Assembly (NCBI GenBank): GCA_020849765.1
Contig: JADLAY010000025.1
Location: 33,008-97,007, forward strand
Reading direction: 5' to 3'
Source: Anaerolineae bacterium
GTDB lineage: Bacteria > Chloroflexota > Anaerolineae > Aggregatilineales > Phototrophicaceae
DNA: 64,000 bases
A program made the translations under genes and the position numbers. This document shows positions 1 through 7,303 of the stretch, piece after piece (position 1 is the stretch's first letter; the number at the start of each line of letters is the position of its first letter). The notes beneath the pieces were generated by a model. The model worked only from the letters and a program-made list of their open reading frames with translations. It made no database searches and had not been told where the DNA came from.

Positions 1-82
1 GCACTCCTGCAGCGATGCTTGCTAGAATACCCAAGACGAATCCAATAAGCACAAAGAACAAGTTGATGCCTAGAGTTTCCAT
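1..82 (-). CDS. Start of a small membrane protein (3' truncated by window edge)
   Basis: An ATG at 80-82 on the minus strand opens a frame of 27 codons that runs off the left edge. It is preceded by an AAGGTGG ribosome-binding site about 7 bases upstream. The visible peptide is one hydrophobic helix (METLGINLFF, then VLIGFVLGILASIAAGV), so the protein begins with a membrane anchor. Its codons are clearly more AT-rich than those of the neighbouring transporter genes (CTA, ATT, TTG), which may mean a recent arrival. The family cannot be recognised from this fragment. It lies downstream of the ABC permease gene on the same strand. Confidence 0.5.
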   Translation of the reverse strand, partial: METLGINLFFVLIGFVLGILASIAAGV

Positions 83-135
83 CTCGTGCCACCTTTGTTG
101 CCTTCTATTTTCTAAGTACCAAGCACCATCCCCCC

Positions 136-1080
136 TCACTCCAGCCGTATCCGCGGATTGAGCAGCGCGTAGACGACGTCCGCCAGCAGATTCGCCACGG
201 CGAAGAAGAAGATGATCACCATCACGACCGCCTGCATGAGCGGGATGTCCTTACGCTCGACCGCGGCCACCATCAGCCGACCGAGGCCGGGATAGCTGAA
301 CACATTCTCGATCACGATCAGGCCGCCGATCAGCCAGCCGAAGCTGAGCGCGATCACGGTGATCGTCGGCAGCAGGGCATTGCGCAGCACGTGCTTGAAC
401 AGCACCGTCCGCTGCGGCAGCCCCTTGAGCACCGCCGTGCGCACGTAGGGCTTCTTCAGTTCGTCGATCACGCCCGCGCGCGTCAGCCGCACGATGTAGG
501 CCAGCAGGACGAAGGTCGCCGTCAGCGCGGGCAGCGTCAACTGGCGGAACCACTGGCCGATGTCATTGCCCGGCGGTGTCGAACTGGCCGGGAACCAATC
601 GAGCGCGAGCGCGAACACGTTGATCAGCACCAGCCCGGTCACGAACTCCGGCAGCCCGACGACGGCCAGCGATACCAGCGAGATGCCCGCGTCGAGCGGT
701 TTGTTCTCTTGCAGCCCGGCGATCACGCCCAGCACGATCGAGAGCGGCACGGCGACGATCATCGTCATCAGCGCCAGTTGCAGCGAATCGCCCAGCCGCG
801 CCATCACCAGCGGGCGAATCGGCGCGCTGCCGCTCATGAACGACGTGCCCCAATCCCCGGCGATGAAGCGGCCCAGCCAGTTGACGTACTGCTGCGCGGG
901 CGGCAGGTTAAGCCCCAACTGTTCGCGCAGGGCGTCGAGCGCTTCCGGGCGCGCCTCACGCCCCAGGATCAGGCGGGCGATGTCGCCGGGCAAGAGCTGC
1001 GTCAGCACGAAGATGAGCACGGAGGTCAGCAGCAGCGTCAGCGCGAGCAGCGCCAGCCGCCGCAGGATGAATCGGGTCAT
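136..1080 (-). CDS. ABC transporter permease, DppB/OppB type (peptide/nickel family)
   Basis: 314 residues, the usual length of a DppB-type inner-membrane permease. It forms half of the channel that takes up di/oligopeptides or related solutes. An N-terminal helix (about 9-30) is followed by about five more membrane segments. The cytoplasmic EAA-like loop, which contacts the ATPase, is near residues 215-235 (KKPYVRTAVLKGLPQRTVLF). The C-terminal family signature ENVFSYPGLGRL is present. It is the most promoter-distal member of the minus-strand transporter set at 136-7105. It is separated from the ATPase gene by a plus-strand membrane-protein gene, so it may have its own promoter. The substrate is not visible. 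Confidence 0.9.
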   Translation of the reverse strand: MTRFILRRLALLALTLLLTSVLIFVLTQLLPGDIARLILGREARPEALDALREQLGLNLPPAQQYVNWLGRFIAGDWGTSFMSGSAPIRPLVMARLGDSLQLALMTMIVAVPLSIVLGVIAGLQENKPLDAGISLVSLAVVGLPEFVTGLVLINVFALALDWFPASSTPPGNDIGQWFRQLTLPALTATFVLLAYIVRLTRAGVIDELKKPYVRTAVLKGLPQRTVLFKHVLRNALLPTITVIALSFGWLIGGLIVIENVFSYPGLGRLMVAAVERKDIPLMQAVVMVIIFFFAVANLLADVVYALLNPRIRLE

Positions 1081-1120
1081 GGCAGGTTTCCTTGGTAACT
1101 GCTGGAAAACCTGCTCACAT

Positions 1121-1191
1121 TCACCTCTCCCCCCATCCCCCTCTCCGCGCGCGGAGAGGGGGAGTCGAAGCGCAGCGAGACGGGGGTGAGG
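1121..1191. repeat. CCCTCTCC-type dispersed palindromic repeat
   Basis: A palindromic core at 1137-1162 (CCCCCTCTCCGC facing GCGGAGAGGGGG) sits inside a larger unit that starts TCACCTCTCC and ends GGGGGTGAGG. Longer relatives with the same CCTCACCC...GGGTGAGGG style ends lie at 15020-15115 and 19661-19753. It sits in the gap between the divergent dppB-like and 1335 genes. Confidence 0.65.
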
Positions 1192-1334
1192 TTAAGAGAG
1201 CGGCCTTTCCATACCGAACCGTGATCATGATCACACGAGGGCGCTGATTGAGGACACTGTGCAGCCGGGATCGCGCGCGGGACAATCAGGACAAAGTGCC
1301 TTTCTTGAGATCGCCTCTCAAAGGAGTAACGATC

Positions 1335-1802
1335 ATGAGTTCGCGTAAGCCTCGTCGTCCCACGGTAAAGCTGCTCGTCCTCTCGGCCTGCATCCTCTTC
1401 CTCTCGATCATGGGCTTTGGTGGCGGCATCGTCATGCTTGGCGATCCGTCCGGCGCGGGCCTCGGCATGGAAACCTCCATGCTCGCCGGGACACCGTTTG
1501 TGGATTATCTCCTGCCCGGACTGTGGCTGACGGTCATCTATGGCGTCGGCGGCCTCGTCATCCTCTACGCGCTGTGGATGCGCCCGAACTGGAGCGCTCT
1601 GGCCGGGGTGACCCGCCGCACGCATGAGCACTGGGCCTGGGATGTGACGCTGGCGCTCGGCATCGTCGTCATGCTCTGGATTATCGCGCAGGTGGTCATG
1701 ATCCCGATGACGGCACCGATTCAGGCGGTCGTCTTCGTCATTGGCGTGATCATCGTCGTCATTCCACTGCTGCCGGACATGCGCCATTACTACGCGGTGT
1801 AA
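1335..1802 (+). CDS. Small polytopic membrane protein, unknown function
   Basis: 155 residues from the ATG at 1335, chosen because AAGGAG lies 9 bases upstream; longer in-frame starts have no such signal. The basic start (MSSRKPRRPTVK) is followed by hydrophobic helices at about 13-33, 56-78, 98-118 and 122-142, giving an inner-membrane protein with about four spans. No catalytic motif is seen and I do not recognise a family. The gene is inserted in the opposite orientation between the fused ATPase and the DppB-like permease of a peptide transporter. Its stop is only 17 bases from the ATPase stop, so the two converge. A role in transport is possible but is only suggested by position. Confidence 0.7.
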   Translation: MSSRKPRRPTVKLLVLSACILFLSIMGFGGGIVMLGDPSGAGLGMETSMLAGTPFVDYLLPGLWLTVIYGVGGLVILYALWMRPNWSALAGVTRRTHEHWAWDVTLALGIVVMLWIIAQVVMIPMTAPIQAVVFVIGVIIVVIPLLPDMRHYYAV

Positions 1803-1819
1803 GACACCCGTCGCGCGGT

Positions 1820-3886
1820 TCAACTCAATAGCTCCCCTGCGGATTGCTGCAATTCACGCAGTTCTTCGACCGGGATGTGGCAGCGGATGAAATGTCCGTC
1901 GCCTGCGTCGCGCCACGGCGGTGCGTCCGTTTCGCAGATGGCGCCGATTTTGCGCGGGCAGCGCGTGTGGAAGCGGCAGCCGGTCGGGATGTTGCGCGCG
2001 CTCGGCACGTCACCCTCCAGCCGGATGTGTTTACGCGATGCTTTCGGGTCGGGTTCCGGGATGGCGGAGATCAGCGCCTCGGTATATGGATGTGACGGCC
2101 CGTTGTAGACCTGCTCGACCGAACCTTCCTCGATGACCTCGCCCAGATACATCACCAGAATCCAGTCGGCCAGGTAGGCGATCACCTTGAGGTCGTGCGA
2201 GATGAACAGGTAGGACGCACCCTGCTGCGCCCGCAAATCCTTGAGCAGATTCAGGATCACCGATTGCACCGAGACGTCGAGTGACGAGGTTGGCTCGTCG
2301 GCGACGACCAGCGCCGGGTTAGCGGCGAACGCGCGGGCGATCGCGATGCGCTGCTTTTCGCCGCCGCTCAGTTCGGTCGGGTAGCGATAGGCATATTCCT
2401 CGGTCAGGCGCACGGCTTGCAGCAGCGCCGAGACGCGCGCATTGACGGCCGCCTCGTCCAGCCGCTCGGCGCTCAGCCTGCGGATCGTGCGGGCGAGCGC
2501 CTCGCCAATCGTCATGAACGGGTTGAGCGCGTCGTTCGGGTTCTGGAACACCATCTGCAGATTGCGCATCTGCTCGATCGAGCGCTGTTCCAGGCGGCGG
2601 CTCAGCGGCACGTCGAGCAGTTGCAGCGCGCCGTCGTCGGCGGTTTCCAGGCCGACGATCAGCCGCGCGAGCGTCGTCTTGCCGCTGCCGCTCTCGCCGA
2701 CCAGGCCGAGCGTCGAGCGCTCACGGATCGAGAGCGAGACCCCGTCGACGGCGCGCACCGGTTTGCGCTCGCGCCTGAGCAGTCGGTCGAGCGGCCCGGC
2801 CTCGCCGAAGAACTTGTAGACATCGTCCCCCTGCAAGACGAGATTGTCGTGCGGCGGCGCGCTGGTCGCGACTTCTTGCGGCTGCGTCTGCCAGCGCAGG
2901 CTGCCATTCTCGATCTCATGCCAGCGGTGGCAGCGCACAAGGCGGCCATCGCCCGTCCTTTCAAGCGGCGGTTTGACGTCGCGGCAGAGTTGCACAGCAG
3001 CCGGGCAGCGATCGGAGAAGACGCAGGCGGGTGGCCGTTCGACCAGCGACGGCGCCACACCTTCGATGGTCGGCAGGCGCGTTTCGACGCCCGGCGTGGC
3101 GCGCGGCAGGCTCGCCAGCAGACTGATCGTGTATGGATGCAGTTGGCGCGTGAAGACCCGGCGCACGTCGCCGCTCGACATCACCTCGCCGCCATAGAGC
3201 ACCGTCATGCGCTCGCAGACCTGCGCCACCACGCCCAGATCGTGCGTCACCCACAGCGCCGCCGCGCCTTCCTCCTGCACCAATTCGCGCACCAGATCGA
3301 GGATGACGGCCTCGGTCGTTACGTCGAGCGCCGTCGTCGGCTCGTCGAGCACGAGCAGATGCGGCTGCGTGCTCAGCGCCATCGCGATCACGGCGCGCTG
3401 CTGCATCCCGCCGCTCAGTTGGTGCGGGTAGCGCTTGACGACCGTCTCCGGGTCGGCGATCTTGACCCGGCGCAGCATCTCGACCGCGCGCGCCAGCGAC
3501 TCACGCCGGTTCAGGCCCGCGTGCTGCCGTGTGATCTCGGCGATCTGCTCGCCGACGGTGTACGACGGGTTGAGCGCCGCCAGCGGATCTTGCGGCACGA
3601 GCGCCATCTTGCTGCCCCAGAGCGCGCGCATAGCATCCGGCGTCGCCGCGGTGATGTCCTCGCCCTCGAATAGGATGCGCCCGCCGGAGATGCGCGCGTT
3701 GCTCGCCATGTAGCGCATGAGCGCCAGCGCCAGCGTCGATTTGCCGCTGCCGCTCTCGCCGACCAGCCCGTGAATCTCCAGCGGATGGATCGCCAGCGAC
3801 ACGTCGCGCAGGGCATTGACCCATTCGCTGCCGAGCTTGTATTCGATAGACAGGTTGACGGCTTCGATGACGGCGTTCATTTGCAT
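1820..3886 (-). CDS. Fused double ATPase of peptide ABC transporter (DppD-DppF fusion)
   Basis: 688 residues containing two complete oligopeptide-type nucleotide-binding units. Unit 1 has Walker A GESGSGKS (43-50), signature LSGGMQQR (157-164), Walker B LLVLDEP (177-183) and the peptide-transporter Cys-containing tail (C288, C294, C301, C319). Unit 2 has Walker A GESGSGKT (397-404), LSGGEKQR, VVADEP and a similar Cys tail. It hydrolyses ATP to drive uptake through the two permeases. Such fusions are known in the family and give a fixed heterodimer. The first ATG is used, with a second ATG two codons in. Upstream lies a 660-base repeat-filled spacer rather than the usual tight operon junction. 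Confidence 0.93.
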   Translation of the reverse strand: MQMNAVIEAVNLSIEYKLGSEWVNALRDVSLAIHPLEIHGLVGESGSGKSTLALALMRYMASNARISGGRILFEGEDITAATPDAMRALWGSKMALVPQDPLAALNPSYTVGEQIAEITRQHAGLNRRESLARAVEMLRRVKIADPETVVKRYPHQLSGGMQQRAVIAMALSTQPHLLVLDEPTTALDVTTEAVILDLVRELVQEEGAAALWVTHDLGVVAQVCERMTVLYGGEVMSSGDVRRVFTRQLHPYTISLLASLPRATPGVETRLPTIEGVAPSLVERPPACVFSDRCPAAVQLCRDVKPPLERTGDGRLVRCHRWHEIENGSLRWQTQPQEVATSAPPHDNLVLQGDDVYKFFGEAGPLDRLLRRERKPVRAVDGVSLSIRERSTLGLVGESGSGKTTLARLIVGLETADDGALQLLDVPLSRRLEQRSIEQMRNLQMVFQNPNDALNPFMTIGEALARTIRRLSAERLDEAAVNARVSALLQAVRLTEEYAYRYPTELSGGEKQRIAIARAFAANPALVVADEPTSSLDVSVQSVILNLLKDLRAQQGASYLFISHDLKVIAYLADWILVMYLGEVIEEGSVEQVYNGPSHPYTEALISAIPEPDPKASRKHIRLEGDVPSARNIPTGCRFHTRCPRKIGAICETDAPPWRDAGDGHFIRCHIPVEELRELQQSAGELLS

Positions 3887-3934
3887 GGGTTACTGACCTT
3901 CAATATCGGGCGGGGCGGACGGGGCCGATTGTAC

Positions 3935-4515
3935 GGGCGGGATATATCCCGCCCCGTACGCCGCCGTTGTACCCGAATCTGCAAGATCGCGTTTGGCGGC
4001 GGGGGCGGACAGCATGAATGCTGTCCCTACAAAATATCGTGATCGTGTAGGGACGCCATTTTTGGCGTCCGGCGTCATCGTGGTTGTGATATGGGCATGG
4101 GCCGTATGTACGGGCGGGATATATCCCGCCCCTACGCCGCCGTTATGGATAGGGGCGCCATTTTTGGCATCCGCGGCGTCGTGATTGTGCGTCGGGCGGA
4201 CGGGGGACACCCCGTCCAGACATGCATGGGCCGTATGTACGGGCGGGATATATCCCGCCCCTACGCCGCCGTTATGGATAGGGGCGCCATTCATGGCATC
4301 CGCGGTGTCGTGATTGTGCGTCGGGCGGACAGGAAACACCGCGTCCATACGTGCATGGGCCGTATGTACTGGCGGGATATATCCCGCCCGTACGCCGTTG
4401 TGGATAGGGGCACCATTCATGGCATCCGCGGTGTCGTGATTGTGCGTCGGGCGGACAGGGGACACCGCGTCCATACGTGCATGGGCCGCTTGTACGGGCG
4501 GGATATATCCCGCCC
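3935..4515. repeat. 129-bp tandem repeat array carrying GGGCGGGATATATCCCGCCC palindromes
   Basis: The 20-bp perfect palindrome GGGCGGGATATATCCCGCCC occurs at 3935-3954, 4112-4131, 4241-4260 and 4496-4515, with a one-base variant at 4370-4389. The last four copies are spaced 129, 129 and 126 bases and share most of the intervening sequence, so this is a true tandem array. Two other palindromes sit near its left end: 4007-4030 (GGACAGCAT core) and 4047-4070 (GTAGGGACGCC core). The array fills the gap between a permease gene and its partner ATPase gene. Confidence 0.9.
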
Positions 4516-4545
4516 CTACGCCGCCGTTGGGATCGCGCACCCCGT

Positions 4546-5445
4546 TCACACCAATTGCCCCTCGCGGCGGAACACGCGCCGCAGCCCGTCGCTCAACAGA
4601 TTGACGCCGATGATCAAGATGCCGATGGCGCCCGCCGGGAACCACAACGCCCACGGCGCCAGCGAAAACGTGCTGCGCGCCTCGTTGACCATCCGCCCCC
4701 AATCCGGCGACGGTGGCTGCACGCCCAGGCCGAGGAAGCCGAGCGACGCCGTCAGGAAGATCGCGTACGAAAAACGCAGCGCCGCCTCGACCGCCAGCGC
4801 GGGCAGCACGCCCGGCAGAATCTCGCGAAACAGAATGTAAGCGGTGCTTTCGCCGCGCAGTTTGGCCGCCTCGATGTAGCCGCTGGCGCGCAGGTTGAGC
4901 GTCGCACTGCGCACGACGCGCGCCACAATGGGCGTGTAGAGCAGCACGATCACGATGATGATCCCGGCGACCGACGGGCCAATCGTGCCGAGCATGACCA
5001 TCGCCAGCACCAGCGCCGGGATCGCGAGCAGGCTGTCGAGCAGGCGAGCGATGATCTCATCGGCCCAACCGCCGACGTAGCCGATGAACATGCCGATTGT
5101 CGCGCCGATGGTCACGCATAGGATCGTCGTGATCAGCGGAATCGTGATGATCTCTCTCGCGCCCCAGACGACGCGGCTGAAGATGTCGCGCCCCAGATGA
5201 TCGGTGCCGAACCAGTAGGTGGTCGAGGGTGGCTGCCGGGTGGCGCCGCGGATGATCTCGTCAAAGCGATAGGGCGCGATCTGCGGGCCGATCACGGCCA
5301 GCAAAATGAAAAAGACGACGATGAACGTCCCCAACAGCGGCAGCGGACGTCCCGTCAGCCCGCGGACGATCGTGCGCAGGGAGAACTGGCCGCGATCCGT
5401 CTCGGCCAGGCGGGCGGTCGCGGCGTCTTTTTGCAGGGTCGTCAT
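4546..5445 (-). CDS. ABC transporter permease, DppC/OppC type
   Basis: 299 residues starting at MTTLQKD (ATG at 5443-5445). The longer frame upstream reads through the terminator hairpin and has no permease-like sequence, so I reject it. An N-terminal cytoplasmic stretch is followed by a first helix (PLLGTFIVVFFILLAVIG), then the DppC signature WFGTDHLGRDIFSRVVWGAR. Further helices follow, with the EAA loop EAAKLRGESTAYILFREILPG and the C-terminal SLGFLGLGVQPPSPDWGRM typical of this subfamily. It pairs with the DppB-like permease to form the membrane channel. It lies 92 bases downstream of the binding-protein gene, beyond a terminator-like hairpin. Confidence 0.93.
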   Translation of the reverse strand: MTTLQKDAATARLAETDRGQFSLRTIVRGLTGRPLPLLGTFIVVFFILLAVIGPQIAPYRFDEIIRGATRQPPSTTYWFGTDHLGRDIFSRVVWGAREIITIPLITTILCVTIGATIGMFIGYVGGWADEIIARLLDSLLAIPALVLAMVMLGTIGPSVAGIIIVIVLLYTPIVARVVRSATLNLRASGYIEAAKLRGESTAYILFREILPGVLPALAVEAALRFSYAIFLTASLGFLGLGVQPPSPDWGRMVNEARSTFSLAPWALWFPAGAIGILIIGVNLLSDGLRRVFRREGQLV

Positions 5446-5490
5446 AAGCCGTCCAATCTTCGGAATGTCTTTCCCGCCCGAAGCCGGGAC

Positions 5491-5519
5491 AAAAAAAGGG
5501 ACGAGGCGCACCTCGTCCC
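5491..5519 (-). terminator. Intrinsic terminator/attenuator after the solute-binding protein gene
   Basis: On the minus strand GGGACGAGG pairs with CCTCGTCCC around a four-base loop (5498-5519) and is followed directly by seven T (5491-5497). It sits between the binding-protein stop and the permease start. Partial termination here would give more binding protein than permease, as is common in peptide ABC operons. The stem belongs to the dispersed GTAGGGAC palindrome family. Confidence 0.75.
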
Positions 5520-5536
5520 AACAGTGAATGATGAAC

Positions 5537-7105
5537 TCAGCCGGACAGCGAGACCGAACGCAGATCCGACTGGCCAACGAACGGTGCCATCTCCAGCCCT
5601 TGCACGCGGCCACTGGTCGCTCCGAACAGCGGCGCGAAGTAGGGGATGATGATCGGCCCACGTTCGAGGAAGATCTGGCTGACCTGCGTGTAGATAGCGC
5701 GGCGCGCATCCTGGTCGGTCGTCTGGCTCGCCTCAGCGACCAGCGCTTCCAGATCCGCGTCGACGAAGCGCGACTCGTTGAAGTACGTGTCGATGCCGGA
5801 CTCGGTGTACGCCTGGCGCAGCAGAATCTGCGGCGACGGGCGCGCGCCCCAGCCGGTGATGCCCAGATCGACGTCGAAGTAGTTGTCCGGGTTGCTCACG
5901 TCGTAGTAGTAGCCTTCGGTGCGCACTTCGATGTTGACGTTGATGCAGCCCGCCTGCCACTGCTGCTGCAGCAGGGCGGCCATATCCGCATACTCGAATG
6001 CATCCGGGACGTAGAGGGTCGCCTCAATCGGGTTCATGCCGGCCTCGGTCAGCAGGTCGCAAGCCATCGCCGGGTCGTAGGTCTGGTTCTCGATACTGTC
6101 GTCAAAGAAGTACGAGAAGACCGGCGCAATCGGGTCGTTGTTGCCGACGGTGCCGCGGCCCTGGAGCAGGATGTCGTTCAGCGCCTCACGGTCGGTCGCG
6201 TACTTGAAGGCCTGGCGCACGCGGACGTCCTCGCCCAGGTGCCCTGCATCCGTGCGCAGACGGATGACTGGGTGCTGGCTGGTCGAGCGCTGGAGCACGT
6301 TGATCCCCTCGACGTCGGTCAGCCGGTCGACCTGCGCGAACGGCAGCTTGAAGATGAAGTCGAGCTGGCCGCTGAGCAGTGCATCGACCTGCGCCACCGT
6401 GTCGTCGATGAAGACGAGCTGTACGCCGCTCAGTTGGACGCCATCCATCCAGTAGGCGTCGTTGGCGACCAGGGTCGCGCCCGCGCCGGGATCATACGAT
6501 GCGAGGATGAACGGGCCGGTGCCGTTGAAATTGACGTAAGGATTATCGCCTTCGACGATCACGTTCGGCTCGGTCGTGCCGTCCTTGAGGACGAGCGCTT
6601 GCGGCGCGCTCAGCCCATAGAGGAAATCGGCGTTGACTTCCGGCAGGGTGAACGAGACGGTGAAATCGCTGTCCGCTGCCACGGTGTAGCCATCGCCCAG
6701 GATGTTGAGCGCCGGTGAACCGACTTCGCGGATGCGGTCGAAGGTGAAGACGACATCCGCCGCGGTGAATTGCGATCCGTCGTGGAAGGTCACGTCGTCA
6801 CGCAGGTTGAAGGTGTAGGTCAGCCCATCTTCGCTGATCGTCCAATCCGTGGCGAGATTGGGGCCAATCGTCGAATCAGGCAGCACTTCGACCAGATAAT
6901 CGTAGATAGCACGATTCAAGACGGTTTCTGGATCGTTGGTATGCAGCGAAGGATCGAGTACGACCGGGGCACCCATACCAATGCGCAGGACGCCTGCCGG
7001 CGCATCTTGCGCGCTGGCGACGCCGACCGCGAAAACAAGCAGCAGCGCAACGAGCGCAAAGGTGAACCGAGCAACATTCGAACGTCCTAGCCTGGAAATA
7101 CCCAT
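5537..7105 (-). CDS. Peptide ABC transporter substrate-binding protein (SBP_bac_5 family)
   Basis: 522 residues from the ATG at 7103-7105, preceded by GGGAGG; the longer frame lacks a signal peptide at its start. MGISRLGRSN and a hydrophobic run ending GVASAQ form a Sec signal peptide cleaved near residue 32. The mature part has the family pattern: YDYLVEVLPDSTIGPNLATDW, the LRDDVTFHDGSQFTAADVVFTF motif, and GTGPFIL. It captures peptides or similar solutes outside the membrane and delivers them to the permeases encoded downstream. It is the first gene of the minus-strand transporter set; the 198-base upstream gap presumably carries its promoter. There is no lipobox cysteine, so anchoring is unclear. 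Confidence 0.93.
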   Translation of the reverse strand: MGISRLGRSNVARFTFALVALLLVFAVGVASAQDAPAGVLRIGMGAPVVLDPSLHTNDPETVLNRAIYDYLVEVLPDSTIGPNLATDWTISEDGLTYTFNLRDDVTFHDGSQFTAADVVFTFDRIREVGSPALNILGDGYTVAADSDFTVSFTLPEVNADFLYGLSAPQALVLKDGTTEPNVIVEGDNPYVNFNGTGPFILASYDPGAGATLVANDAYWMDGVQLSGVQLVFIDDTVAQVDALLSGQLDFIFKLPFAQVDRLTDVEGINVLQRSTSQHPVIRLRTDAGHLGEDVRVRQAFKYATDREALNDILLQGRGTVGNNDPIAPVFSYFFDDSIENQTYDPAMACDLLTEAGMNPIEATLYVPDAFEYADMAALLQQQWQAGCINVNIEVRTEGYYYDVSNPDNYFDVDLGITGWGARPSPQILLRQAYTESGIDTYFNESRFVDADLEALVAEASQTTDQDARRAIYTQVSQIFLERGPIIIPYFAPLFGATSGRVQGLEMAPFVGQSDLRSVSLSG

Positions 7106-7303
7106 GTATGCCTCCCACGAGTGTATGGACTTTGAGCACGGCAATTCGCCAGGAGTTGATGTTTCGCGCGTAGCAGCTCATGCCGCGCCAATCATAACCC
7201 TACCCTATTGAATATACCCGCGCAACCGCACAAAGGTTCTGACAAACGATACGCTGGCGATCTTACGCGTAGATTGCGGATTGATGAGTCTTTGCAGAAA
7301 AAG

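Noticed and set aside
2417..3673. 418-residue plus-strand frame opposite the fused ATPase
   Set aside because: Antisense shadow of a GC-rich gene. It is Arg/His/Ala-rich with no motif, while the minus strand has complete ABC ATPase signatures.
3890..4840. Long open frames on both strands across the tandem repeat (about 270 and 249 residues with 43-residue repeats)
   Set aside because: The 129-base period is a multiple of three, so stops are absent by repetition alone. The peptides are low-complexity copies of the palindrome units, have no ribosome-binding site and overlap the DppC gene.
5446..5709. N-terminal extension of the DppC-like permease
   Set aside because: It would translate the terminator hairpin and antisense of the binding-protein gene; family members start with a short cytoplasmic segment as at 5445.
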